This document shows positions 42,895 through 55,800 of a stretch of 64,000 nucleotides of DNA, in pieces (the first letter of the stretch is position 1; every line of letters starts with the position of its first letter). Origin of the DNA: Phymorhynchus buccinoides (lineage: Eukaryota > Mollusca > Gastropoda > Neogastropoda > Raphitomidae). The notes beneath the pieces were generated by a model. That model did no database searches. It saw nothing but the letters and a program-made list of their open reading frames with translations, and had not been told where the DNA came from. The DNA lies in NCBI GenBank assembly GCA_017654935.2, contig CM065698.1, positions 45,245,122 to 45,309,121 on the forward strand. Direction: 5' to 3'. The position numbers and the translations under genes were made by a program.

Positions 42895-43420
42895 GCTATA
42901 CGGTAGCCGGATTGGCCTGACCTGAGACATGAAACGCTGGGGATAGTTCTATTTTTAGTTCCGTTGTTTTTGTGTTGATTTTTAGTTTGGTTTATTTTTC
43001 TTTCTGTCGCAACGCACAACGGTGTATAAGTGTCCAGTCTAACAGAGCAGCGTATCCAGATTCAAATTCAAATTCAAACTACATGCACTCTGGCACTGGA
43101 GGGTCCTTCTATGGCATTGTGATTTTCTGTGTGTAGTAGGCCTACACAGTGTGTAGTTAGGCTTAGGCTTGAGTACTGGGATTTGTGTTGTCTGTGGCGT
43201 GACAGGCGTGAAGATAGACAGAACTGTTCATAATTATTATTAGTTTGGATTATTAATGAATCTTATGTTCGATTAGTTGATTTATTTTGAGTATAGGCTG
43301 ATTTGCTTAGAATGGTGAATAAAACCTGTGACTTCCATATTTCGGTGTTCGTTTCTATGTTTTTGTGTTGTTGGGTGTTAAGAGTGGGTGGGATAAGGGG
43401 AGGTAATAACTGCAGCCCCT
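42895..43420. other. No gene recognised
   Basis: Short ORFs only; GAATAAAAC near 43315 is a possible polyadenylation signal without an associated coding region. Confidence 0.45.
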
Positions 43421-43592
43421 TAAAGGGATGTTACACTCTGGCAACTCCGCTAAGGAGGAATCGCGGCTTTGACGGTTTGATTTATAGGAAACGAGCAAAG
43501 TGAGTGTTCCGATCCTTGAAAAGGCTGTCCTTCTGGTGATCTCGACATGTTTCTTGCAAAATCTCATCCGTCAGGGTGCCCCTTTAAGTGAC
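43421..43592. mobile_element. Deletion derivative of the TTAA foldback
   Basis: Starts TTAAAGGGATGTTACACTCT and ends ATCCGTCAGGGTGCCCCTTT|AA. It carries mainly the right-arm sequence (AAGGAGGAATCG, CCTTGAAAAGGCTGTC). Confidence 0.7.
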
Positions 43593-45020
43593 TGGTTATT
43601 CATTCACCGAACAGTTGTATTTACAAACAAATCACTTCATTTTTTTGAGAGAAATAAAATTCTTAGGATGAAAGAAACTATTTTTTACTGTCATCCTGCA
43701 GCAGGCGTGGATGCAAAGCTGTAGCAGGCGTGTATGAAGTTGAAGGGCTGTCTTCCTGATAAGTGCCTGGTAATTATATCGTCTGATATGCAATTTCAGT
43801 GCTTCATGCTTAGGGGGCAGATTCTCTACGACATTTTTTAAGCTGTGAAATAAGATCACATCGACCTTGCTAAATGGACTGTTTATGTGTGCTTGGGTCT
43901 TTAGAGTTTGCAGACAAATGACTCTGTATCAGCGTAGCCAGAACTGAATCATCAGGAACATGTTCACTGCCCATGTCTTGGAATAACGGGGGATTGTTGA
44001 CAAAGACGCTTCAGGCAGATCGTTTGCCTATGCTAAAAACTGACTCATGATGCCTAATCATGCCTTAAAAAAAGTGCATTATTTGCTCATTCAATGTTCC
44101 ATATGGAAATAAAATTTTGACTTGACTTGACTAATCCTGTGATGGCATGGAATCAACCAGACAAGACTAGCTATTTTCCTTGCTCAATATGAAACTTACT
44201 TGAGAGTTCTGTACAATGCAAGTCTTCCAGACTGGCTTTGTTTTCTTCAAGAGAAATGAATCTGTCCCATTAATCAATTTCTTAATCAAATCATCTTGTG
44301 AATGAAGCCAATGTTTGATAGCTTGTTTTCCGTCAGCTCTCTTGGCTGCTGATTTGATTGTGCACTCACATTGTACCACTCAAAGGCCAAGTCAACCCTG
44401 CTACACGAATCTGAGTAGAGTTTGTCCGTATGTTGTGCAATATTGTTAAATCTTCAGTCTGCTGTTGCAAGAAAAGAACTGGACAAAGCTCTTTTTCTGC
44501 TCCCTGTCAACATCAACGTCCCTTTCTGTTTTGAAAGTAGTTATAAAAATAACTTATTACACGTCTAAAGAATTATATTCTCTGCCTCAACTGCAACAGC
44601 TTTCACTTTCCCTAAATTGACTTGAATTGTGTGCATGCTGTCAAATGTTTGGAGTTTTCTTTCTTTCATACCGTTATGAAAGCTGGTGTTTCTACACACA
44701 AATCTGTTTTGGACAAAGTCAGTGATGATTTAATACCCAGTTTCTTCATTTGTCAGCAAATCACTTGCCACGCCACCACTGGCTACATTGCTCATGGTAA
44801 GTGCTGAAAATTCCTGAGTTGTCCAATTGAAGATTGTGAACTGTCATGGCGACCATACTTCGCGAATACAGAAGCAACATCCATGTGGAATGCATTAATA
44901 TACATCCATACATTCTATCCCAGATGGATGATTGCTTCTAACCAGCAACGTTTAGGTGGTTTCACTTTCTGGAAGATTGCTTCTTGACTAAATTACAAGA
45001 ACATCCTTGATTTGATGTAG
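43593..45020. other. No gene recognised; LINE-tail-like sequence
   Basis: At 44101-44133, ATATGGAAATAAAATTTTGA followed by CTTGACTTGACT looks like the 3' tail of a CR1/L2-type LINE, but no LINE coding sequence is attached. The remaining ORFs are short and unconvincing. Confidence 0.45.
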
Positions 45021-45250
45021 GATTGGATGATCAAGATAAACATTATTTTGATTTTATTCCCTTTTTCATTGAATAACTTCGTTCATGTGATACGTTTGTT
45101 TTGATATATGATTTAATGGTCGAGATAGACATTAGTTTGCTTTTGTTCATTTTCTTTTTCATTGAATAATGTAATTATGGTTGTGATATGCTTGGCTGAT
45201 ATATAATTGGACAGTCGAGATAGACATTATTTTGTTTTTATTTCATGCCT
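45021..45250 (+). repeat. Imperfect ~90-bp tandem triplication
   Basis: The motif ATCAAGATAAACATTATTTT / GTCGAGATAGACATTAGTTT / GTCGAGATAGACATTATTTT recurs at about 45031, 45120 and 45215, with CATTGAATAA and GATATAT parts also repeated. AT-rich, non-coding. Confidence 0.75.
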
Positions 45251-45337
45251 TAATTGATTTTTTTGTTCTATGCGCACCCCCATGTCATCTAAGCAATGTA
45301 AGCCAATGACATTAAAACAGTTCAGTGTTCAGTGCTC

Positions 45338-45343
45338 CCCCTC

Positions 45344-45420
<77 letters not shown>

Positions 45421-45647
45421 CTTAGTTTCTCTGATCACTCGCACTGTCTGATCTCTTTCTCACTTGTCTCTGTTTCTTTCTCTCGTCTGTCTGTGTGGTT
45501 TGTCTGTCTGCCTGAGTGTTTCGCCTCTTTGTCTCTGTCTCTTTGTCTGTCTGTCTCTTCCAGTCTCTCTCTCTTGTCTGTCTCTCTGCCTTTGTCTCTG
45601 TCTCTTTGTCTGTTTCTTCCAGTCTCTCTTGTCTGTCTCTCTGCCTT

Positions 45648-45713
<66 letters not shown>

Positions 45714-45768
45714 CCTCTCTCTCTCCCCTCTCTCTCTCTCTCCCCTCTCTCTCTCTCTCTCTCTCTCT

Positions 45769-45826
<58 letters not shown>

Positions 45827-45915
45827 TGATCATATACACACACAGACATAGAGACATACGGACAGACAGACACACACACACGTACGAACGCACGCACGCT
45901 CACACACATAGACAG
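45338..45915. repeat. (CT)n microsatellites with (CTGT) and (CA) flanks
   Basis: Pure (CT)n at 45342-45417 and 45648-45816, bridged by TCTGTCTGTC-type sequence and followed by CACACA/GACAGACA repeats. The long ORFs of Ser-Leu and Arg-Glu repeats in four frames are by-products. Confidence 0.95.
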
Positions 45916-45925
45916 TGAAAGAAAG

Positions 45926-47439
45926 AGTAAATTTTATGTCGCGTTTGTCGATTACATGAAAGCGTTCGACTCTGTTGATAGGGGTAGTCTTTGGTTAGTT
46001 TTGCAGAAAGTTAAAACATCAACTAAAATGCTTCAGGGTATTTATAGTTCAGTTCAATGTTGTGTTCGTTGGCAGACGGAGGTATCTGAGTTTTTCGATT
46101 GTCCAGCAGGTGTGAAACAAGGGTGTATGTTGTCCCCCCTGATTTGTTCCTTGTTAATAACTGAAGTTGCTGATAATGTTACCCAAAAAGGAAAACATGG
46201 TTTTCAGTTTTTGCCGGGTTTGCGGGAAATTTTCTTACTCCTTTTTGCTGACGATATATGCTTGTTTTCATCCACACCAGTAGGGCTTCAACATCAAATT
46301 GATAATCTTGCTGAGGCGTCAAAATCGCTTGGTTTAAGGGTCAATCTTAGCAAAACAAAAGTAATGGTTTTTAGAAGAGGTGGGTATTTATCTAGGACAG
46401 AAAAATGGTTTTACGAAGGAACAGAAATAGAAATTGTCAATAGTTATAAATATTTAGGTTTTACAATAACTACTAAATTATCTTTTGATTCAGCTCTGGA
46501 GGAATTAGCAGGTAGAGCTAAAGGCAAAGTTGTAGAGATTTTTAAAACAATGTGGTCTCTTGGAACAATGGATCCGACAGTTTTCTACAAATTGTTTGAT
46601 GCACAAGTAAAACCGATGCTGTTATATTCTGCCGAAATTTAGGGCATGTCACGTTTCCAAATTATAGAATCTCCTCATCTATTCGCTTGTAAAAGATTTC
46701 TCCAAATTAGTCCTAAGACCCCAAACCTGATGGCATACGGCGAACTAGGTAGATATCCTTTATTTGTCGATTGTATTTTAAAAGAAATCAGATATTGGTT
46801 TAAGTTACAAAAATTAGATCGGTGCAGATTACCAAAACAGGCAATGAAATGTATAGAAACAAGTGCACCCAAGAAAAAGAAAATCAATTTGACAAGCATA
46901 ACTGGGTCAGTACAGTTAGACGTTGTTTAGATACATATGGTTTTTCAGAAGTATGGTTAAATGGTGGGGTGGGAAATGAAAAAATATTTTTACATGTGTT
47001 TAGACAACGGATAATTGATTGCTATAAGCAAGAATGGTCTGGTAAACTCCACGAAAGTGACAGGCTTGATACGTATCGATGTTTTAAATCCTGGTTGAAC
47101 CCGGAAAAGTATCTTACAGACATAACTATTATGAAATTCCGTACTGCATTCACAAGATTTAGACTTGGCGTTTCTGGTATTAATTTTCACAGACGATATT
47201 CAAATAAATCGAAGAGCTGTCCAAATTGTAACGTTATAGAAGATGAACGGCACTTCTTGCTAGTGTGTCCACTGTATCAAATTTTAAGAAAAAAGTACTT
47301 AGCTAAAGCCTTCAAAAATACAATTGAAAATATGCATTTATCTGTACTATTGCAAAACGAAACAACATTTATAAATCGCTCCGTGGCAATGTTTATATAT
47401 TATGCCTTAAAGAGAAGAGAAGAAGAAAATTTAAACTAG
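45926..47439 (+). mobile_element. 5'-truncated non-LTR retrotransposon (RT + C-terminal zinc finger)
   Basis: The reverse transcriptase starts abruptly at FVDYMKAFDSVDR (block A), right after the microsatellite. Then come PAGVKQGCMLSPL, the catalytic LLFADDICLFS, VNLSKTKVMVF and YKYLGFTI. A TAG at 46640-46642 replaces the Trp expected after YSAEI (YSAEIWG is the usual form). The frame then continues to about 46900 and shifts; the remaining part, to TAG at 47439, carries CPNC-x8-H-x4-C (CPNCNVIEDERHFLLVCPLY). Endonuclease and 5' RT are missing. Clade not assigned, CR1/Rex-like at best. A dead copy. Confidence 0.85.
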
Positions 47440-47645
47440 ATAGTATTTTATAAATATCTCTATCCAATGCATTTGGTGTTTAAGGAAAATCCACTGTTGT
47501 ATTTTTTTTTGGTGGATGCGAAATGCTTAACTCGTACATGATGTTTTGTTTTATTTATTTTATTTTATTCATATTATGTTGTGTGTCATATTTTGTTACC
47601 TCCCTTGCAAACAGGCCGGTGGCCTTGCAGTAAACATTTTCAGTG
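47440..47645. other. LINE 3' flank
   Basis: AT-rich sequence between the LINE stop and the next (CT)n tract. No polyadenylation signal in a convincing position. Confidence 0.4.
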
Positions 47646-48370
<725 letters not shown>

Positions 48371-48444
48371 GATAATAGAAAACTGTAGTTGACGGTAATT
48401 AGTACAGGCGGAAAGAGCTTATAAAATGGCCTATGGATTGTGTA

Positions 48445-48516
48445 GTGAGACTAGTTATGTCCCATATGTGCCCTTATGGGTCGAGAGGACGTTAAACCCA
48501 ACTTTTGCCGTTATAC
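48445..48516 (+). mobile_element. SINE-like fragment
   Basis: TATGTCCCATATGTGCCCTT and GTCGAGAGGACGTTAAACCC resemble the GACGTTAAAC body motif also found at 19820-19865 and in the SINE at 49395-49725. The head is missing. Confidence 0.5.
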
Positions 48517-49222
48517 CATTAGCTTACAAAGCCCTTGTGGCAAGGGGGGTTACAATACTAACTTAACAGAAATTGAAGTGAAATGTGGCAAAGAAGAAAT
48601 GAAATAGAAAATAAACAAAAATACCAAACTGTATTATGGTTATGCATAATGTGGCACACAGATACATTTCGCGCATACGCACTCCTCATTATGCAAAATC
48701 TGGTTGGAAACATCAACGCTACAACAACCTTTATGCGGGCGAGAAGGATACTACTGAGTTAAGCTCATCAAGATAGATATATAGTTATAGAAAGAGGTGA
48801 AGAAGAGTGTTCCGTAATAATGCAGTCCTAGTTGCTCCACGTTTATGATACATAGGCATTTCAGTTTCTACTTTCAAAGGTGAAAACAATTATAGTAAAA
48901 CCAAACAAAAAACAAAAAACTGAATGATCAAGTGGACCATACTTTGCAACTAAAAGTAAAAAGACGATAGTGACAAATTATAATCCAATATCACCCGATG
49001 AATGATAAATCAAAAGATTAAAACATATTGAAAGAAACACCCAACAACTTAAACTTATCTAAATTTCTTGAACTAAATTTGAAGAAGTAAAAAAAAAAAA
49101 ACCTGTTTAATCAATTGTTCTAGTTCTTGAAACGTTAAGTCAATTGATTTCCTTTAATGTTTTCAAACTTTAGGCAAGTTCAACAACACACAGCAACAGC
49201 GCCACAGCAACAGCGCCACAGC

Positions 49223-49225
<3 letters not shown>
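48517..49225. other. No gene recognised
   Basis: AT-rich. Just before the poly-C run there is a short GCAACAGCGCCACA duplication (49194-49224). Confidence 0.45.

Positions 49226-49259
<34 letters not shown>
49226..49259. repeat. Poly-C run
   Basis: About 33 uninterrupted C, followed by AACAAACATG. Confidence 0.93.
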
Positions 49260-49261
<2 letters not shown>

Positions 49262-49394
49262 CAAACATGTCGGTTGAAAACTTTTTTTTTTACCTTAATG
49301 CACCAAAACTGTCAAATTATACTTGCATAACTTACGCTAACTCTGGTAAAACAACAAAACTCACCCTCCTCCCAATACCTACAAACACAGAGAT

Positions 49395-49725
49395 TCTCCT
49401 TGTGTCAAGTAAACCCGAGTTCGAACCTGGGTACAGGGGATTTTTCCTCTCACTCTGCACTAGGCTTTGCGGTCTGAACGTGAATGAAACGATAAACCGA
49501 GATCCCATGTGCCCATGCACTTAGCACACGTTAAACCCAGTGGCAACGAAAAAGTTGTCATTTTGGTCAAAATTTACACACCCGTCCCCCTTCCTTCTTC
49601 ATTAGTCACACAAAGATTGCATGCAAACAAACAAAAATTGGCTGCGACACGCTCTCCAGGTGGGAACAACCCGAATTTCACAGACACGCCTCTGTGACTA
49701 TAAAGTACCTAATACCTAATAGAAA
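49395..49725 (+). mobile_element. SINE, head truncated
   Basis: Begins at TTGTGTCAAGTAAACCCGAG and GTTCGAACCTGGGTACAGGG, continues CGATAAACCGAGATCCCATG and CACGTTAAACCCAGTGGCAA, and ends with GTACCTAATACCTAATAG. The A-box half of the tRNA head is missing. Related to 31962-32345. Confidence 0.8.
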
Positions 49726-50368
49726 TTATATCCCTTGTCTTGCACCGTTTCCACAACTTTAAAGTCTGAAGTTTATTCGAGGAAAAAGAGACGCATAAGC
49801 AATACAGTAACCACAGAACAAAGAACACAATCTGTTAGTGACAGGTGGAAACCAGAGCACAAACAAAGGTTGCATGTGCATTGCTCTGAAACTAACCATT
49901 GCATGACGCCAGAGAGGGATGATGGTCTCAGTTTACGTCTTTCTCTTTTTATTCTAAATAAAACCAAAGCCATATTGGTGAAAATATCAGATTACTCTAC
50001 GATACACTGCTATACGCTGAAAAAGAAAATATTCCAGGCATGTTTTTGGCTCACGTCCTTTTTTAAAACAAAGTGAGTATTGTATCGTACATGTTCGGTT
50101 GAGGGGGGGAGGGGAGGGGGGGGGGGATTGGTCACTATGTTTTTCTGAAAGCTTGGTCAATATGCTTTTCAATTTTACTTGTTTGCCCAAAATAAAAATA
50201 AGGGCTCCACTATGTTACATGCGCATATATAAACATACATATAAATAAATTTTAAAGAAAGGGGTAGGGGTAATTTAATGCACAGAAATAATTTAATTTA
50301 CACAGTAAAATAACAATTAATTCTGTTTTCAGATGCACAAGTGTCTACATAACAGTATTCTCTCTATA
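49726..50368. other. No gene recognised
   Basis: A G-rich patch lies at 50101-50128. Short ORFs only. Confidence 0.4.
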
Positions 50369-50404
50369 CAGGCATGGGAATTGTCATGGGAATTCCCATG
50401 CCTG
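50369..50404. repeat. Perfect small hairpin
   Basis: CAGGCATGGGAATT, an 8-nt loop, then AATTCCCATGCCTG: a 14-bp perfect stem about 45 bp left of the truncated LINE. Confidence 0.8.
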
Positions 50405-50445
50405 CTATAGTAATACAAATCAGACGTGAGCCTTGAAGGCTTTGC

Positions 50446-52449
50446 CTCTTGTTATTAGTAGATTTTGAAAAGGCGCTTGATAGCGTTTCTTGGTATTTTT
50501 TGCAAAAGTGTTTACACTTTTTCAAATTTGGCCCAGACATTATTACATGGATAAAAACTTTTTATACTCAGATTTCAACTTGTGTTTCTATTAATGGTCA
50601 GTACTCACCTTGGTTCCCGATAGAAAGAGGGGTCAGGCAGGGAGATCCCGCCTCCCCTTGTGTGTATTTAATTTGTGCGGAAATATTGTCTATTATGATC
50701 CGCAGTAATGTGCACATTAAAGGAATTAAAATTTAAAATAAAGAAAATTTATTGTCCCAGTTTGCAGACGATACATCTCTGTACCTTGATGGATCAGAGA
50801 GGTCATTCAATGAAGCAGTGTCCACACTGACAAGGTTTGCACATATTTCTGGTTTAAAGATTAATTTTGATAAAACGCATTGTTTGGATAGGAAGTATGA
50901 AAAATTGTGGCATCCGATACATGCGTGACAGGAACTTTGTCTGGGACCCAGGCACTTTTAAAAATTTAGGCATTAAGTTTTCTACAAACACTGATAGTAT
51001 TGTGCACTTAAATTATGAAGATAAACTTTTTGCAATGAGACGAATACTAGCTTTTTGGAAGAAAAGACAAATTACTCCCTTTGGAAAAATCACTGTAATC
51101 AAAACCTTAGTATTTTCAAAGATAATTCATCTGTTAATTAACTTACCTGACCCCCCAGAGGATTTTTTTAAAGCTTTAGAGAAAGAACTATATGCGTTTT
51201 TGTGGAATGGTAAACGGAGCAAATTAAAAAGGTCTGTAGTTGAAAACAATATTGTGAAGGGGGTTTGAAAATGCTGAATGTTAAACATTTTTTGTATTCC
51301 ATGAAAATATCTTGGTTAAAGAGACTAAGCTGCGATTCTGAATGGAAAGATTTTACAATTAACATGTATCCTAGGCTGGAAAATGTACATCATTTTGGAG
51401 CTGAATATGCTAATATTATTATTGAAAATGTTAAAAACCCATTTTGGAAGGATGTTCTAAAACATTATAAAAAGCTGTGTGTGAAATGCTGTCCATCCTC
51501 TGTACATGAATTCATGTATGAATGTATACATTACAATATTAATATTTTAAGGGGAAGAAAGGTGGTTTATGTGCGAGAATGGTGTGATTTTGATATTTAC
51601 TTTGTAAAACATTTAGTAAATGATGATGGTACTTTTATAACATATAACCAGTTCTTGCTGAAATACCCAGGTATTACAACTAATTTTATATTGTATGAAG
51701 GCATTCTTAATTATATCCGAACATACTGTCAGAAATTAAATGTGGTCCTAACCAATAGATACAAAATACTAGACCCAAAAGCATGGTCTTGCATTAACAA
51801 AGGCAATAAGTATGTGCAAACCATTTTAAATGGAAGTGATGACACTCCAACGGCAGACATAAAATGGAATGGCCTGTTTAGGACCCTGAGCTGGAAACAT
51901 ATTTGTTCACATGTATATAAAACTACTACAGATGTTCAGCTCAGATAGTTTCAAGCCAGGCTATTGCACAGACTGCTCCCCACTCAGAAATACTTGTTCA
52001 ATATCAAAGTTGTTAATTCCCCTGTATGCAATTTATGTGGTATGGATGAGCAGTCTATTTCACACATGTTGTTTGATTGTACTATTGTTGATAGATTTTG
52101 GACTAGTTTTGAGAATCTGCTCAAAGAAAAATGTAAACATTGTGATTGCCTTCAAATTAACAAAGAATTGGTTTTATTCGGCGTAAAACAAGACACTAAG
52201 ACAGATACACCCATGGATTTTATTTTGCTTCTAGCCAAATTTTACATATATAAGTGCAAATTACAAAATGTCCAGCCAAGGCTACAGATCTTCATAACCA
52301 TACTTAAAAACAGACTAGAATTAGAAAAATACCTGTCTTTTCTTAACTATGCCTTAAGGGAATTTGAAGAGAGTTGGTTCCCTTACTCTACACTAACTTC
52401 TTCATTTAAAAAACAAAAACAACAAATAAACAAACACAAAAAATCTTGA
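50446..52449 (+). mobile_element. L1/Tx1-like LINE ORF2, 5'-truncated and broken
   Basis: Begins within RT block A (LLVDFEKALDSVSWYFLQK), followed by IERGVRQGDPASPCVYLICA and SQFADDTSLYLDGS (catalytic FADD). Defects in order are a TAA at 50734-50736 just before the FADD block, a frameshift near 50880 (before WIGSMK), a frameshift in a G run near 51258, and TAG at 51946-51948 where the context (QLR*FQARLLHRLLPTQ) expects Trp. The C-terminus has CNLC-x8-H-x4-C (CNLCGMDEQSISHMLFDC) typical of L1/Tx1-like ORF2. No endonuclease or ORF1. Non-functional. Confidence 0.86.
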
Positions 52450-52894
52450 TAGTACCTTGGTGATTATTGTCTAGTAATCGGGTGCATAGTATTCCACAGT
52501 ACTTTGGTGATTGGTGTCAATTGTTGTGTAATCTGTTTTTGTTTATTTAATTTCACTTGGATGGTCTTGTAGTCTCTCTTCTGCTTCCAGAGGAGTAAGT
52601 TGATGTCTCTCTTGAAGGAAGATGAACTTGAAATAACTTTTGTTGTGCTAAATCATGTGTCACTCCACACAATTTACAAAGTTGAATATTATGCATTGTT
52701 GAGTTCTAGTTTAGTCTGCAACTGTACACCCTGTGTGTGTGTGCGTGCGTGTGTGTGTGTGTGTGTGTGTGTGTTTCCCCTTTTTTTATGATGTTATAAT
52801 TTGAAATTATTCTTGATCCCATTTCCTCAAACGCATTTCTTTTTTATAATTGATTACACATTGTTTTGGTCAGTATTGTTTTTACCTGTTTTTG
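52450..52894 (+). other. LINE 3' region and (GT)n
   Basis: AT-rich sequence after the LINE stop, with (GT)n at about 52734-52774, leading into the minisatellite through TTTTGTTTTGGTTGTTGTTG. Confidence 0.5.
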
Positions 52895-55800
52895 TTTTGG
52901 TTGTTGTTGTCACTGTTGTTTTGTAATGTTGATGTGGTTGTTGTTGTCACTGTTGTTTTGTAATGTTGATGTGGTTGTTGTTGTCACTGTTGTTTTTGTA
53001 ATGTTGATGTGGTTGTTGTTGTCACTGTTGTTTTGTAATGTTGATGTGGTTGTTGTTGTCACTGTTGTTTTGTAATGTTGATGTGGTTGTTGTTATTGTC
53101 ACTGTTGTTTTGTAATGTTGATGTGGTTGTTATTGTCACTGTTGTTTTGTAATGTTGATGTGGTTGTTGTTGTCACTGTTGTTTTGTAATGTTGATGTGG
53201 TTGTTATTGTCACTGTTGTTTTGTAATGTTGATGTGGTTATTGTCACTGTTGTTTTGTAATGTTGATGTGGTTGTTGTTGTCACTGTTGTTTTTGTAATG
53301 TTGATGTGGTTGTTGTTGTCACTGTTGTTTTGTAATGTTGATGTGGTTGTTGTTGTCACTGTTGTTTTGTAATGTTGATGTGGTTGTTGTTGTCACTGTT
53401 GTTTTGTAATGTTGATGTGGTTGTTATTGTCACTGTTGTTTTGTCATGTTGATGTGGTGGTTGTTGTCACTGTTGTTTTGTAATGTTGATGTGGTTGTTG
53501 TCGTCACTATTGTTTTGTAATGTTGATGTGGTTGTTGTTATTGTCACTGTTGTTTTGTGTTGATGTGGTTGTTGTCACTGTTGTTTTTGTAATGTTGATG
53601 TGGTTGTTGTTATTGTCACTGTTGTTTTGTGTTGATGTGGTTATTGTCACTGTTGTTTTGTCATGTTGATGTGGTTGTTGTTGTCACTGTTGTTTTGTAA
53701 TGTTGATGTGGTTGTTGTCACTGTTGTTTTGTAATGTTGATGTGGTTGTTGTTATTGTCACTGTTGTTGTTTTGTAATGTTGATGTGGTTGTTGTCACTG
53801 TTGTTTTGTAATGTTGATGTGGTTGTTGTTGTCACTGTTGTTTTGTGTTGATGTGGTTGTTATTGTCACTGTTGTTTTGTAATGTTGATGTGGTTGTGGT
53901 TGTCACTGTTGTTTTGTAATGTTGATGTGGTTGTTGCTGTCACTGTTGTTTTGTAATGTTGATGTGGTTGTTGTTGTCACTGTTGTTTTGTAATGTTGAT
54001 GTGGTTGTTGTTGTCACTGTTGTTTTGTAATGTTGATGTGGTTGTTGCTGTCACTGTTGTTTTGTAATGTTGATGTGGTTGTTGTTATTGTCACTGTTGT
54101 TTTTTGTAATGTTGATGTGGTTGTTGTCACTGTTGTTTTGTAATGTTGATGTGGTTGTTGTTGTCACTGTTGTTTTGTAATGTTGATGTGGTTGTTGCTG
54201 TCACTGTTGTTTTGTAATGTTGATGTGGTTGTTGTTATTGTCACTGTTGTTGTTTTGTAATGTTGATGTGGTTGTTGTCACTGTTGTTTTGTAATGTTGA
54301 TGTGGTTGTTGTTGTCACTGTTGTTTTGTAATGTTGATGTGGTTGTTGTTGTCACTGTTGTTTTGTAATGTTGATGTGGTTGTTGTTGTCACTGTTGTTT
54401 TGTAATGTTGATGTGGTTGTTGTCACTGTTGTTTTGTAATGTTGATGTGGTTGTTGTCACTGTTGTTTTGTAATGTTGATGTGGTTGTTGTCACTGTTGT
54501 TTTGTAATGTTGATGTGGTTGTTGTTGTCACTGTTGTTTTGTAATGTTGATGTGGTTGTTGTTGTCACTGTTGTTTTGTAATGTTGATGTTGTTGTTGTT
54601 GTTGTCACTGTTGTTTTGTAATGTTGATGTGGTTGTTGTTGTCACTGTTGTTTTGTAATGTTGATGTGGTTGTTGTCACTGTTGTTTTGTAATGTTGATG
54701 TGGTTGTTGTTATTGTCACTGTTGTTTTGTAATGTTGATGTGGTTGTTGTCACTGTTGTTTTGTGTTGATGTGGTTGTTATTGTCACTGTTGTTTTGTAA
54801 TGTTGATGTGGTTGTTGTTGTCACTGTTGTTTTGTAATGTTGATGTGGTTGTTGTTATCACTGTTGTTTTGTAATGTTGATGTGGTTGTTGTAATGTTTT
54901 GATGTTGATGTGGTTGTTGTTGTCACTGTTGTTTTGTAATGTTGATGTGGTTGTTGTTGTCACTGTTGTTTTGTAATGTTGATGTGGTTGTTGTTGTCAC
55001 TGTTGTTTTGTAATGTTGATGTGGTTGTTGTTGTCACTGTTGTTTTTGTAATGTTGATGTGGTTGTTGTTGTCACTGTTGTTTTGTAATGTTGATGTGGT
55101 TGTTGTTGTCACTGTTGTTTTTGTAATGTTGATGTTGTTGTTGTTGTCACTGTTGTTTTGTAATGTTGATGTGGTTGTTGTTGTCACTGTTGTTTTGTAA
55201 TGTTGATGTGGTTGTTGTTGTCACTGTTGTTTTGTAATGTTGATGTGGTTGTTGTTGTCACTGTTGTTTTGTAATGTTGATGTGGTTGTTGTCACTGTTG
55301 TTTTGTAATGTTGATGTGGTTGTTGTTGTCACTGTTGTTTTGTAATGTTGATGTGGTTGTTGTTGTCACTGTTGTTTTGTAATGTTGATGTGGTTGTTGT
55401 TGTCACTGTTGTTTTGTAATGTTGATGTGGTTGTTGTTGTCACTGTTGTTTTGTAATGTTGATGTGGTTGTTGTTGTCACTGTTGTTTTGTAATGTTGAT
55501 GTGGTTGTTGTTGTCACTGTTGTTTTGTAATGTTGATGTGGTTGTTGTTGTCACTGTTGTTTTGTAATGTTGATGTGGTTGTTGCTGTCACTGTTGTTTT
55601 GTAATGTTGATGTGGTTGTTGTTGTCACTGTTGTTTTGTAATGTTGATGTGGTTGTTGTTGTCACTGTTGTTTTGTAATGTTGATGTGGTTGTTGCTGTC
55701 ACTGTTGTTTTGTAATGTTGATGTGGTTGTTGTTGTCACTGTTGTTTTGTAATGTTGATGTGGTTGTTGTTGTCACTGTTGTTTTGTAATGTTGATGTGG

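Noticed and set aside
45325..45918. Ser-Leu-rich and Arg-Glu-rich ORFs
   Set aside because: Translations of (CT)n/(GA)n microsatellites. The same applies to 47546-48367.
52866..55200. Val/Leu-rich ORFs and the antisense TTTTTSTLQNN ORF
   Set aside because: Products of the 37-bp minisatellite.
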